From Mycolicibacterium fortuitum subsp. fortuitum (GTDB lineage: Bacteria > Actinomycetota > Actinomycetes > Mycobacteriales > Mycobacteriaceae), in assembly GCF_022179545.1 (NCBI RefSeq), contig NZ_AP025518.1, forward strand, positions 5,518,001 to 5,582,000: a stretch of DNA of 64,000 bases, given 5' to 3'. Numbering within the stretch: position 1 is the first letter of the stretch; every line of letters begins with the position of its first letter. The notes below the pieces were generated by a model. That model did not search any database. It was not told where the DNA came from and was given only the letters and a program-made list of their open reading frames with translations. Positions 18,140-28,627 of this stretch are shown here, piece after piece. The position numbers were made by a program, and so were the translations under genes.

Positions 18140-18793
18140 GTGCACGAAACGCGAGTGGTCGTGGCCGATGACGATGTGTTGCTCAGGGAAGGACTTGCCA
18201 GTCTGCTCGAGCGCGCTGGCTTACAGGTCGAAGGGCAAGCGGGTGACGCCGAGCAGCTCGTCAATCTCGTGCACGACCTGAAACCTCAGTTGGCGATCGT
18301 CGACATCAGGATGCCGCCCACCCACACCAGCGAAGGTCTCGATGCGGCGAAACTGGTGCGCCAGAAATATCCCGATACCGCCATCTTGGTGCTGTCGGCT
18401 CACGTCGACGTCGAACATGCGGTGGAACTGCTGGCCGGCGGCCACAGCGTGGGCTATCTGCTGAAGAGCCGCGTCACCGATGTCGATGACTTCATCGACA
18501 CGGTCCAGCGAATAGCCAACGGCGCGTCCGTCGTCGATCCGGCGCTGGTGCAGGAACTGATCTCAGCCCAACGCCGCGACGATCCGCTCGCCGCGCTCAG
18601 CGCGCGTGAACGGGAAGTGTTGGGGCTGATGGCCGAAGGGCTGTCCAACTCCGGTATCGGGCGGCGGTTGTGGGTCACCGAGGGCACGGTGGAAAAGCAT
18701 GTCCGCAGCATCTTGACGAAGCTGAACCTGCCCGAGACCGGTGACGATCACCGACGGGTGCGCGCCGTCATCACGTACCTGGAAGCTCGCTGA
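18140..18793 (+). CDS. NarL/LuxR-type response regulator
   Basis: 217 residues. The receiver domain has the acidic pocket VVADDDVLLREG, the phospho-acceptor aspartate in LAIVDIRMPP, and the lysine in GYLLKSRV. The output domain begins with LSAREREVLGLMAEGLSNSG and continues with LWVTEGTVEKHVRSILTKL, a LuxR helix-turn-helix. The GTG at 18140 is chosen because GGGAG lies about nine bases upstream. The expected partner is the histidine kinase at 19224-20825. The 3' end overlaps the convergent stand-alone receiver gene by 23 bases. Confidence 0.93.
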   Translation: MHETRVVVADDDVLLREGLASLLERAGLQVEGQAGDAEQLVNLVHDLKPQLAIVDIRMPPTHTSEGLDAAKLVRQKYPDTAILVLSAHVDVEHAVELLAGGHSVGYLLKSRVTDVDDFIDTVQRIANGASVVDPALVQELISAQRRDDPLAALSAREREVLGLMAEGLSNSGIGRRLWVTEGTVEKHVRSILTKLNLPETGDDHRRVRAVITYLEAR

Positions 18794-19136
18794 GGAACTC
18801 CCGGATGGCGGCGGCAGACAGCCTCATCTTCGGCAGAAACCCCAACGCCGGGCTGGCGGCGGTGAGATCGGCGAAGTCCTCTTGGTCGTGCGTGGAGATC
18901 ATGATGACCGCCGGGCAGGGTGACATCTGGCGATGGATTTCCTCGGCGATGTCGAAACCGTTCTCAGCCCCGAGATCCACGTCGACGAGCACGATGTCCG
19001 GCCGCAGGGTACGGGTGAACTCAAGCGCCTCGGCACCGGTTCCTGCCGCCGCGATGACATCGATCCCCGCGCCCGCCAATATGCTGCGTGCGGCGTCACC
19101 GAACGCAGCGCTGTCGTCGACGATCAGACAGCGCAT
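18771..19136 (-). CDS. stand-alone receiver-domain response regulator
   Basis: 121 residues made of only a CheY-like receiver domain: LIVDDSAAFGD gives the acidic pair, PDIVLVDVDLG the phospho-acceptor aspartate, MISTHD the switch residue, and FLPKMRLS the lysine. There is no output domain. The ATG at 19136 faces away from the kinase gene at 19224 with 87 bases between. It may compete for phosphate from that kinase, act as a relay, or control by protein contact. The tail overlaps the NarL-type regulator gene, so the two transcripts are convergent and could interfere. Confidence 0.9.
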   Translation of the reverse strand: MRCLIVDDSAAFGDAARSILAGAGIDVIAAAGTGAEALEFTRTLRPDIVLVDVDLGAENGFDIAEEIHRQMSPCPAVIMISTHDQEDFADLTAASPALGFLPKMRLSAAAIREFLSELPGT

Positions 19137-19223
19137 GGCGTCTCCATCACGCTTCGCACCACTCGAGAGTGACAGGTCCAGCCACCAATCGACATTGCTG
19201 CTACCCGGAAAAGATCTGCTGAG

Positions 19224-20825
19224 GTGACCACCGAACCGTCCTCGACGGCCGACAAGATCCCGTCCGGTCGCCCCGGACGCGAACGTTTGCTGGCCGTCCT
19301 GCTGCGCCCCACCACCCCACCGGTGCGGTGGGGAATCGTCACGGGCGCGGTACTCATCGGACTGGAATTCGCAGTCGTCAGTCAGCTGAAGCGGATTTCG
19401 CCGGACAACGCATTCGGCGCGGTGTTCCTGTTCGGGGTACTGGTGGTGTCGGCCGGGTGGGGGTTCCGCCTTGCCACCGCAATGTCGATCGCGAGCACGT
19501 TGGCCTACGTCTACTTTCACGTCAGCGAGGGGCAGGGCAGCCCGGCACCTGCCATCGCCGTCTTCCTGACCTTGGCGCTATTGACGAATCTCCTTGTCGG
19601 GCAGGCCCGTTTGCGTGCTGTCGAGTCCGAACAACGTCGCCGGGAAGCCGATGAGGCCGCAGAGCTTGCCCGCACGATGCTGCGAGGTGCGGCGGCTCTG
19701 CGCCACGTCGCCACGTTGGTCGCCCGCCGGGTCGAACCCGCCGATCTCTACCAGGTCGTCGTGGACGAACTCGTACGCGGCCTCGACATCGACGACGCCA
19801 CCTTGCTCCGGTATGAATCCGATTCTCACGCAGTCGTCCTGGCGTCACGGAAGCAGGATTCCCACGCCCACCGCCTGCCCACCGGAGAGCGGTTCGGGCT
19901 GGACGAGGACACTGTGGTCGGCCGCATCGCCCGGTCCGGGGCGCCGGCACGGGTGACGAGGTACCGGCACCACGGCAGTGCGGGCGCGGCCCGCCTGCAC
20001 GACCTCGGCATACATTCGGGGGCCGGGGCGCCGATCCTGGTCGGCGATCGCATTTGGGGCGCCCTCATCGCGGGCTGCGTCAGCTCCGAACCGCTGCCCG
20101 AGGACACCGAAGTGCGGGTCACCGACTTCGCCGACCTGGTCGCCACCGCGATCTACAACGCAGAGACCCGGGCAGAGCTGACCGCGTCACGGGCACGCAT
20201 CGTCGCGGCCGCCGACCAGGCCAGGCGTGGTTTTGAGCGCGATCTCCATGACGGAGCGCAGCAGCGCATCGTGGCGCTGGGCCTCGAACTCCGGGCTATC
20301 GAAGCCGCGCTGCCGCATGACGCAGCACTTCGGCCCCGAATGGGCGCCCTTGTAGATTCTCTTTCCAACCTGCACACCGACCTGCAAGAACTGTCTCGGG
20401 GCCTGCACCCGGCTGTGCTGTCCCGAGGCGGTCTCGCGGCCGCGCTCAAGACCCTTGCCCGGCGATCACCGGTGCCGGTCAGCCTGACCGTCGAGCTGGT
20501 CGGCCGGATGGCCGAATCGATCGAAGTGGCCGGCTATTACCTGGTTGCCGAGTCCCTGACCAATACCGCCAAGTACGCCCATGCCAACGAGGTGGGCGTG
20601 CACGTGAGGGCCGACGAGGCCACCTTGCACATCGAGGTCAGCGACGACGGTGTCGGCGGTGCGAACCCGGCCGCTGGTTCGGGGCTGATCGGTTTGAAGG
20701 ACCGCGTGGAAGCGCTGTCCGGACATTTCGAGGTGACCAGTCCGACCGGTGCCGGAACCACCGTCACCGCGCGTATCCCATTGTCCGGTGCGGTCAGGCC
20801 GTGGCCGGCGGGTCGACAGGGTTGA
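19224..20825 (+). CDS. sensor histidine kinase with GAF domain (NarX/DevS-like class)
   Basis: 533 residues. N-terminal membrane segments at about 35-115 resemble a DUF4118/KdpD-like four-helix unit (IVTGAVLIGLEFAVVS, FGAVFLFGVLVVSAGWGF). A GAF domain spans about 160-310 (HVATLVARRVEPADLYQVVV to DFADLVATAIYNAETR). HisKA_3 follows with FERDLHDGAQQRIVAL, the phospho-accepting histidine being His342. The ATP-binding part has ESLTNTAKYAHA (N box), EVSDDGVGG and GSGLIGLKDRVEAL. The GTG start at 19224 is the only fitting one. It belongs with the NarL-type regulator and perhaps the lone receiver. What the GAF domain senses is not evident; no heme-type histidine assignment is made here. Confidence 0.92.
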   Translation: MTTEPSSTADKIPSGRPGRERLLAVLLRPTTPPVRWGIVTGAVLIGLEFAVVSQLKRISPDNAFGAVFLFGVLVVSAGWGFRLATAMSIASTLAYVYFHVSEGQGSPAPAIAVFLTLALLTNLLVGQARLRAVESEQRRREADEAAELARTMLRGAAALRHVATLVARRVEPADLYQVVVDELVRGLDIDDATLLRYESDSHAVVLASRKQDSHAHRLPTGERFGLDEDTVVGRIARSGAPARVTRYRHHGSAGAARLHDLGIHSGAGAPILVGDRIWGALIAGCVSSEPLPEDTEVRVTDFADLVATAIYNAETRAELTASRARIVAAADQARRGFERDLHDGAQQRIVALGLELRAIEAALPHDAALRPRMGALVDSLSNLHTDLQELSRGLHPAVLSRGGLAAALKTLARRSPVPVSLTVELVGRMAESIEVAGYYLVAESLTNTAKYAHANEVGVHVRADEATLHIEVSDDGVGGANPAAGSGLIGLKDRVEALSGHFEVTSPTGAGTTVTARIPLSGAVRPWPAGRQG

Positions 20826-21852
20826 TGCGGTCGACCACGAGCGGATCAACCGGGGTGAACGGGAATTCGGGCAGGTCGTCGATGTGGGTGTCGAATGCGG
20901 CGGCCAGGACCTCTCGTGAATACGCACTGGCCGAGGCCTTGTAGCCGATGTCTGCGGGAAACGGCTGATCGAAGAAGATCAGGAAGTGCCAGTCATCAGC
21001 CCCGATATTCTCGATGTGATGCGGATAGGCAGCCGGGATGAAGTACATGTCACCGGCGGTCAATGTCCAGGTATCAAGGGCAGCATCGGGATTCATCACC
21101 GTCATGCGGGCTTCGCCCTGTTGGACATAGCCCATCTCACCGGTGACCGGGTGCCAGTGAGGTTCGCGCATACCGTCTTCGGTGATGCGCAGTGAGTACA
21201 TCGAGATGTTCTTCAGCGCCGGCCAGAACTGATCGCGGGCAAAGCGGGCGTTGCCGCTGACGTAATTGAGTCCCGGCGCCTGGGCCTCGACGTCGAACTT
21301 GTGCGGGTCGTCGAAATACGCCGAGGCGGGGATTTCCGCGGCTCCGACGCGGCCCGCCAACTTGTGGTCGGTTGTGGTGCGGCGGATCTTCGCCATATCA
21401 GCCGACGGCAGGTCGTAGGTGTTGCCCAGCACGGCATCGGTGAACGCCCCGAACGTCGCACCCAACCCGAAATCCTCGGGACGTTCGTTGCGGAACGCGA
21501 TGATGAACTCCGCGACGTCGGTGCCGATGTTCTCGATGTGGTGCAGCGCACCGGAATCGATGTGAAACATCTGCCCGGCGGTAACGATGAAGCTGGCGAA
21601 GCGGCTGTGATTGTCGAGCACCGACACCAACGCGGTGCCGGCGACGCAGTAGGTGAGCTCGTTCGCGTTGGCGTGCCAATGCGGGGTGCGCATCGCCCCG
21701 GGGTTCAACAGCACCCGCTTGATCGAGAGATTTTTCAGGATGGGGAGGTTGTCGGCCGTCACCCGTCGCATGGATCCGAACTCGTTCTCCTCGACGATCT
21801 CGCCCGTGAGCAGGGAGCCGGCGTGGCTGGTGTGGCCCGAGAGTGTGGTCAT
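20794..21852 (-). CDS. bicupin protein, oxalate decarboxylase-like
   Basis: 352 residues with two cupin domains. The first metal site is PHWHANANELTY with SGALHHIENIG, the second PHWHPVTGEMGY with AAYPHHIENIG; each supplies the His-x-His, Glu and His ligands for Mn or Fe. This matches the oxalate decarboxylase/oxidase layout, although the lid residues that tell the activities apart were not identified. No signal peptide. The ATG at 21852 follows AGGAGG by seven bases, a strong ribosome site. The 3' end overlaps the convergent histidine kinase gene by 32 bases. Confidence 0.87.
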   Translation of the reverse strand: MTTLSGHTSHAGSLLTGEIVEENEFGSMRRVTADNLPILKNLSIKRVLLNPGAMRTPHWHANANELTYCVAGTALVSVLDNHSRFASFIVTAGQMFHIDSGALHHIENIGTDVAEFIIAFRNERPEDFGLGATFGAFTDAVLGNTYDLPSADMAKIRRTTTDHKLAGRVGAAEIPASAYFDDPHKFDVEAQAPGLNYVSGNARFARDQFWPALKNISMYSLRITEDGMREPHWHPVTGEMGYVQQGEARMTVMNPDAALDTWTLTAGDMYFIPAAYPHHIENIGADDWHFLIFFDQPFPADIGYKASASAYSREVLAAAFDTHIDDLPEFPFTPVDPLVVDRINPVDPPATA

Positions 21853-22019
21853 GTTGAACCTCCTGCGATGTCGTATACGGCTAACACTGGTACGCGTGGA
21901 GGCTGCTGTCATGCACGCTAGCGGCCAACGTGGGAACCGTCAGCGGTAGCTCCCGCCTTCCGGCTAGCCGGTAGTCCGGGTTGTGAAATCACCAAACGAC
22001 TTGAGCGGCCACAGAAACG

Positions 22020-22049
22020 AAAAACCCCGGCGCGCCAAGCGCACCGGGG
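22020..22049 (-). terminator. intrinsic terminator after groEL2
   Basis: On the minus strand the sequence reads CCCCGGTGCGC, a three-base loop, GCGCGCCGGGG and then TTTTT, starting about 23 bases past the groEL2 stop. One G-U pair is needed in the stem. This is a clear Rho-independent terminator. Confidence 0.85.
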
Positions 22050-22072
22050 CTTTCCCGTAAAGAGCAGGACTC

Positions 22073-23737
<1,665 letters not shown>

Positions 23738-23809
23738 TCAGGTTCAGTGCCCGCGACGGACGGCGTGGGTGTGCTCCCGCAGGTGCGGCCCCTGCCTCAC
23801 CGGCCCGAC

Positions 23810-23871
23810 CTAGCACTCACTGATCGAGAGTGCCAACTGCATTCTTAGCACTCGACCATGGCGAGTGCAAG
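23810..23871 (-). promoter_or_regulatory. groEL2 promoter with two CIRCE operators
   Basis: Two copies of the CIRCE inverted repeat (consensus TTAGCACTC, nine bases, GAGTGCTAA) are seen: CTAGCACTC-N9-GAGTGCCAA at 23810-23836 and TTAGCACTC-N9-GAGTGCAAG at 23845-23871. On the minus strand a promoter fits with -35 TTGCAC (23865-23870), 17 bases, and -10 TAAGAA (23842-23847). The upstream CIRCE therefore covers the promoter and the second lies just past the -10, ideal for HrcA repression. Confidence 0.92.
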
Positions 23872-24096
23872 GTTTGGGGCGCCGCTTCGGTGCCTGAGCT
23901 ACGCCGGTGGCGAAACCCACATGGGCCACCCTGTCGCGCATCGACGAGGCATCACCGATTTCCACGTCAGGGCCGTTCCCGGCGCATCCCGGCGACCCCG
24001 GGGCAGAAAGCGGTGGCGCCCCGCCCGCCGACGGCAAATTCTCGCGCTGGGGCGGCCCGGCGCTGTGGCAGAGTTCTGGCCCGAGGGGGTTGCCGA

Positions 24097-25839
24097 GTGA
24101 GCGACGTGACGGACAGCGCCGACGACGAACGTGAGTCCACAGTGACGCGGGCGGGCCGGTTGGCCATCGCACTGGCCATCGGTATGACGGTGGGAGCTGT
24201 TGGGCTGGCGGGCTATGCCTATGTGGCGCGGGTCCCGGCCGGGCAAACCGCGTCCTATCTGGCTCCGGCGGGCCACCTTCTTCTGGTCTCGTTGATCGGC
24301 GTGTTGATCGCCGCAGCGGTCACCGGTTGGCTCTGCGCCCGGGCCCTCGCCGGCCTCGACACTGCCGGGCATGCCTCGCTGCTGCTCGCTGCGATCGTCG
24401 CCGTCGCGGCCTACGGGCTCCTCGCCGCCAAGTCCTCGCAACTGACCTTGCTGATCTCGGGTCCCGGAGCGCGCCCGGTCATCGCGATCGCCCAGGTGTC
24501 CTGGGTGGTACTCGCCTGCGCGGCTCTGCTGCTGCTCGCCGGTACCACATCCGGGTCTCCGGGCCCTGTACGCAGGCCGGGTCGTGTGGCGGTCGGCGCG
24601 CTGGCGGTCACCGGCGTCGTCCTGGCTGCCGTGGCCGGCGTTGTCGTCACATCTCTCAGCCCGGTCGGAGTGTCCACGGCCACCACGGCCAAGCGCGGGG
24701 CCATCCCCGCCGTACCGACGTCAGTCGGCGCACAGGTGGCCTACACCGTCAAGCTCGACTCAACGGTCGTGCTGCCGGCCGGACCCGGTTTCGTCAGTAC
24801 CAATGCCGGGGCCGTCGTCGCCTTCGACGGGACGACCGGTGCACAGCGCTGGCGCGTGCCGACGGCCGACCTGCCCGAGCGCTGTGGCGACGTGTCGCTG
24901 TGGTCGACCGGTATCGGCGACGACGCGGTCGTGGTGGTCCAGTGCACCCGCCCGCCGAATACTGCCGATCCCGACAGGTATTCATCCGACCGCGATGACT
25001 ACGTCGCATTTCTGCTCGGCCTCGATGCCATGACAGGCGAACAGCTGTGGGTGAACGACACGAACTGGCACGTGCAGGGTCGCGCGCAGGCCAGTGACGT
25101 GCTGGCAGTGGTCAGCCCCAGCCAGATCGGCGCGCTCGACGCACGGATCGGAAAGACGTTGTGGACCAAGGACCGTCCGGATGATGACTGCAGCCGCAGC
25201 CGTTATGACGTCGTCGACTCCAAGTTGATCTTCGTCGATGCGTGCGGCGACGCGATGCACATCTACGACGCGGATTCAGAAGCCACGATCGACCTCACCG
25301 AACAGCCCGGCTTCCCGTCGGGTGATGTGACCACGGATCTACTGGCGGCAGACGGAAGCGTGGCCGTCGTCTACGCCAACGAATTCTCCAGTATCGACGG
25401 TGTCCTGCTGTCCGTGGATGTGCAGACCAAAGCGGTGCAGGCCACGCCCCAACCGTACGTGCGCACCGCGAACGCCGGAAGCCTGCTGCCCGGGCCGGTT
25501 GTCGAAATCCGCACAGACAGCGGGGCAAACACGGTCACCCTGTATGTGCCCGCAGAGCGACGGGCCGTGCCGGTGACGGGCCTGGGCATGTCCGTGGATC
25601 CCGGGGCGCTGCGATGGGCGCGGGTGGGCGACGAGTTCGTGACGGCCGCCGCCTATCAGAGCGACTCCGACGAGGTGCTCGCCACCGTGCCGGTGACGGG
25701 TGGGCAGGCCACACTCAAACCGCATCCTTGCCACCGTGAGGCGAGCGTAGTACCGGTGCCTGGTGCGGTTCTGACGCTGTGCCCCAACCGTTCCGGCAGC
25801 GGCAATATCAGCGGCTACGACGTTCTCGGCTTGCGCTGA
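24097..25839 (+). CDS. membrane-anchored PQQ-like beta-propeller protein
   Basis: About 580 residues. Four hydrophobic segments within residues about 18-185 (AIALAIGMTVGAVGLAGYAY, LLLVSLIGVLIAAAVTGWLC and two more) are followed by an outer domain of some 380 residues. The latter has recurring beta-propeller blade ends of the PQQ/WD40-like type: VVAFDGTTGAQRWRV, GLDAMTGEQLWVND, GALDARIGKTLWTKD. The C-terminal part has LKPHPCHREASVVPVPGAVL. The GTG at 24097 has GAGGGGG seven bases upstream. The gene is tail-to-tail with a paralogue at 25864-27651. Function unknown; sugar, metal or quinone-cofactor binding cannot be read from the sequence. Confidence 0.8.
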   Translation: MSDVTDSADDERESTVTRAGRLAIALAIGMTVGAVGLAGYAYVARVPAGQTASYLAPAGHLLLVSLIGVLIAAAVTGWLCARALAGLDTAGHASLLLAAIVAVAAYGLLAAKSSQLTLLISGPGARPVIAIAQVSWVVLACAALLLLAGTTSGSPGPVRRPGRVAVGALAVTGVVLAAVAGVVVTSLSPVGVSTATTAKRGAIPAVPTSVGAQVAYTVKLDSTVVLPAGPGFVSTNAGAVVAFDGTTGAQRWRVPTADLPERCGDVSLWSTGIGDDAVVVVQCTRPPNTADPDRYSSDRDDYVAFLLGLDAMTGEQLWVNDTNWHVQGRAQASDVLAVVSPSQIGALDARIGKTLWTKDRPDDDCSRSRYDVVDSKLIFVDACGDAMHIYDADSEATIDLTEQPGFPSGDVTTDLLAADGSVAVVYANEFSSIDGVLLSVDVQTKAVQATPQPYVRTANAGSLLPGPVVEIRTDSGANTVTLYVPAERRAVPVTGLGMSVDPGALRWARVGDEFVTAAAYQSDSDEVLATVPVTGGQATLKPHPCHREASVVPVPGAVLTLCPNRSGSGNISGYDVLGLR

Positions 25840-25863
25840 GGCGTTACCACACCGCCAGTGGGC

Positions 25864-27651
25864 TCACCGCACGGCGGCGACGGCATCAGACCTGCCGCAT
25901 TCCACGAGCACCGCACCGGGCACCAGGGAAACCACGGGGGCGACTTGCATGCGACCTTCGCACGGGTTGAGCAACGTCTGCGTCGGGCCTGACTTGCCGA
26001 TGATCCGCATCGGTACCGGATCGCGCTCCGATCCGACGCGCATCGGCGCGAGCGGGGCATCAGGTAGCAATGTCAGCCACTGGTCCCCGACCCGCGCCAT
26101 GGCTCCCCAGCCCTGTTCGCGGCCCTGCCACGCCAACAACAAGCCGGTGTCCACTGTCTCGCCGTCGCGTAGATCATGGATCGAAACCGGTTGCAGCTCT
26201 TCATGATTGTCACTTGTAGGCACCAGCATCAACGAGTCCGGGTCGATGAAGACGGCGTCGTGGCGCTCAGGTAGCCGCACGACTACCCGTCCGGATGCGA
26301 TATCTATGACCAGCGGCGCGCCCGCCCCGGACACCAACGCACGGTCGCCGGACGTGGCGCCGATCGTCAGGTCAGTGTCGCGTGCACCCGGCTGCATGCC
26401 CAGCGAGGCGGCGGTGATCGTCCCGTGTTGCTGCCCGGTCTGGGGATCGAGTACCTGCGCCAGTACATCGGCCCCGTCGCCGCAGGTGTTCATCAGGATG
26501 AAGTTCTCGGTGGCACGCATCGACGTCTTGCAATCACGGGCGAACGTCTTGGACCACAACTCATCTCCGGTCCGCACCGCGAAGGCCGTCCACGTCGTAC
26601 CGCTTACCGGATCCACCTTGCTGGACAACAGCACACTCGATGACAAGGGATAGTCTTCGTCGAACACGTCATGGTCGACGCGAGTCCACAGCAGGGCCCC
26701 GGTGGTGGCGTCGAGCGCGATCATCACATCGGTAGGGATGTAGGCCTTCACCAACACGACGCTGTCGGGTCCGGTGCCCGTCGTCCGTAATTCACTGGCG
26801 TTGAATCGGGGCACGCTGAAAGTCCAGCGCCGCTGCCCTGTCGCGCCGTCGTATCCCACCACAGTTTCCTGCCGATAGGCCGGGCCATCCTCGACATGAA
26901 CCCAACCCGCTCCGCCCGGCCGAGAATACGTGGCCAGGGACGACACCTCGGCCCGGTAGGCGACCTGCCCGGTCAGCGTGGTCAGGGCGGGCGGGTCGGT
27001 GGGCGCGGCGGTTTCGTTCTGGAAGGGTGACTTTCCGGCCACCGCCATGACAGGAAGAACGAGCGCGACAGCGATGATCACTGCCACTGCCGCCGCGACC
27101 CACCGGCTCACCGCAAGGGGGCGGGGTGGGCGATGCGGTCGGTGGTTGCGCTGGGCCAGCGCACACAGAACCGCCAGCACCGCCAGAGCCAGACACGCAA
27201 ACCACCAAGCCGCGTGGGCGACCGTGGTGATTGCGAACGGACGCAGCGCAAGCTGATCTTCTGTGGCGTCACGAAAGGCCTTGGCGATGGTTCCCCGGCT
27301 CTTTGCCATCAACGCCGCGACCACGAGTACGAACAACGCGGGGCTGGAGTAGGCCACGAACTTCGCGCGCCAGCCCGACGTCTGCCGGTACACGCGCCCG
27401 ACTGCGAGGTACAAGGCCGCCAGCACCACGACGCCGGCAACGACGAAGGTGGTGCGCCAGAGCACCGTCGTGAGCGACGAAAAGTCTTCACCCAACGGCA
27501 GTTCCGGCGTTCGTCGCAACCAGCCGAACCCGAGGCATACGACAGAGGCCGCCAGCAGACCCGCCAGCAGGCCCAGCAGTAGCGCGGGTTGGCGGTAGGT
27601 GGCCTGAGCGCTTTTCGCGACGCCGTCGCTGTCCCGATCCCCCGAGGTCAT
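25864..27651 (-). CDS. membrane-anchored PQQ-like beta-propeller protein, paralogue
   Basis: 595 residues with four or five N-terminal membrane segments (LLLGLLAGLLAASVVCLGFG, VAGVVVLAALYLAVG, others) and an outer propeller-like domain from about residue 215. Blade ends match those of the neighbouring gene: VVGYDGATGQRRWTFS, IALDATTGALLWTRVD, and the C-terminal LNPCEGRMQVAPVVSLVPGAVL aligns with that protein's HPC...VPGAVL segment. The two stops are 24 bases apart, so the pair is an inverted tail-to-tail duplication. The ATG at 27651 begins MTSGDRDSDGV. No enzymatic motif recognised. Confidence 0.8.
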   Translation of the reverse strand: MTSGDRDSDGVAKSAQATYRQPALLLGLLAGLLAASVVCLGFGWLRRTPELPLGEDFSSLTTVLWRTTFVVAGVVVLAALYLAVGRVYRQTSGWRAKFVAYSSPALFVLVVAALMAKSRGTIAKAFRDATEDQLALRPFAITTVAHAAWWFACLALAVLAVLCALAQRNHRPHRPPRPLAVSRWVAAAVAVIIAVALVLPVMAVAGKSPFQNETAAPTDPPALTTLTGQVAYRAEVSSLATYSRPGGAGWVHVEDGPAYRQETVVGYDGATGQRRWTFSVPRFNASELRTTGTGPDSVVLVKAYIPTDVMIALDATTGALLWTRVDHDVFDEDYPLSSSVLLSSKVDPVSGTTWTAFAVRTGDELWSKTFARDCKTSMRATENFILMNTCGDGADVLAQVLDPQTGQQHGTITAASLGMQPGARDTDLTIGATSGDRALVSGAGAPLVIDIASGRVVVRLPERHDAVFIDPDSLMLVPTSDNHEELQPVSIHDLRDGETVDTGLLLAWQGREQGWGAMARVGDQWLTLLPDAPLAPMRVGSERDPVPMRIIGKSGPTQTLLNPCEGRMQVAPVVSLVPGAVLVECGRSDAVAAVR

Positions 27652-27726
27652 CCGCCAAACCTAACCCGCCGACGACGCGGGCTGCGGCAGATGTTCGTCG
27701 AGCATCTGTGCGTTGGCCTGCGCTGA

Positions 27727-28554
27727 CTACCCCGCGGCGCGCCCGGTCGGTGAGACGAACTGCCAGCCTGCCGCCTGCATGGCGGGGATCGCATCGGCGA
27801 ATCCGGCGTGTGTGCCCGACTGCGGATGGTTCATGTGGGCGATCACGATCGAACCGGGGGCGGCGTTCATGACGTTGGCGCGCACGGCGGCAGCCGAGGC
27901 CGTCGCACCGTTGTCGGCGTTGACGGTGAATCCCAACGGTTGCTCGCCGAGTTCGTGGACGATCTCGACGGCCACGTCGTCGTAATGCGCGGTGCCGGGG
28001 CGAAACCAGATCGGGGGCCGGCCGGTGAGCGCGGTCAGTCGCTGATGATTGCCCCACACCTCGCTGACCACCTCATCGGCCGACCGGGTCCCGCCGATCC
28101 CGTAGGCAGAGCGGCCGGTCACCGACAACGGCACATGGCGGGTGCCGTGATTGCCGATCTCGAACAAAGGGTTGGCCGCCAATTGCCGTGCCCGGTCTGG
28201 GTTCCGGTCGATCCACCTCGAGTTCAGCATGAGCACCGCCGGTACACCGTTGCGCTGCAAGGTGTCGAGCAGCGCGTCATCGCACGCTCCGTCACACGCG
28301 TCGAAGGTCAAGGCGATCTGGCGGCCTGCGGCGGCGAACGATGTGGTGATGCCGGGCAGCGCCATCCCCCACTGTGTGGGCGCACGCCTCTTGTTGAGCA
28401 CCGCGACAGAGGGCGGGTCGGCGTGCGCGGTCGGCACCTCGGCATGCAGCGCATACCCGGCGGCGATCGAACCGACGGCGGTCGCCGCCAGGAAGGAACG
28501 CCTGGTGATCACATGCCGGACGGTAGGCGCGAATCTTGAACGCCAGCCCGTCAT
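27727..28554 (-). CDS. Tat-exported polysaccharide deacetylase (NodB-like)
   Basis: 275 residues. ITRRSFLAATAVGSIAAGYA is a twin-arginine signal with the RRSFL core, then a cleavage region near AHADPP. The NodB fold is shown by ALTFDACDGACDD (the TFDD-like first motif with catalytic and metal aspartates, here TFDACD) and IGNHGTRHVPLS (metal histidines, H-x3-H), with RPGTAHYDD and a C-terminal IVIAHMNHPQSG supplying later motifs. It probably removes acetyl groups from a cell-wall polymer such as peptidoglycan sugars. The ATG at 28554 is used. The TFDACD form replaces the common TFDDG and is shared by some actinobacterial members. Confidence 0.87.
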   Translation of the reverse strand: MTGWRSRFAPTVRHVITRRSFLAATAVGSIAAGYALHAEVPTAHADPPSVAVLNKRRAPTQWGMALPGITTSFAAAGRQIALTFDACDGACDDALLDTLQRNGVPAVLMLNSRWIDRNPDRARQLAANPLFEIGNHGTRHVPLSVTGRSAYGIGGTRSADEVVSEVWGNHQRLTALTGRPPIWFRPGTAHYDDVAVEIVHELGEQPLGFTVNADNGATASAAAVRANVMNAAPGSIVIAHMNHPQSGTHAGFADAIPAMQAAGWQFVSPTGRAAG

Positions 28555-28627
28555 CAGCTGTGGGTTGACTGCGGAAGCTCACCGGTTTCCACGAAGAAAC
28601 GGCGGGCGGCGAGCCACCCACCAACAC

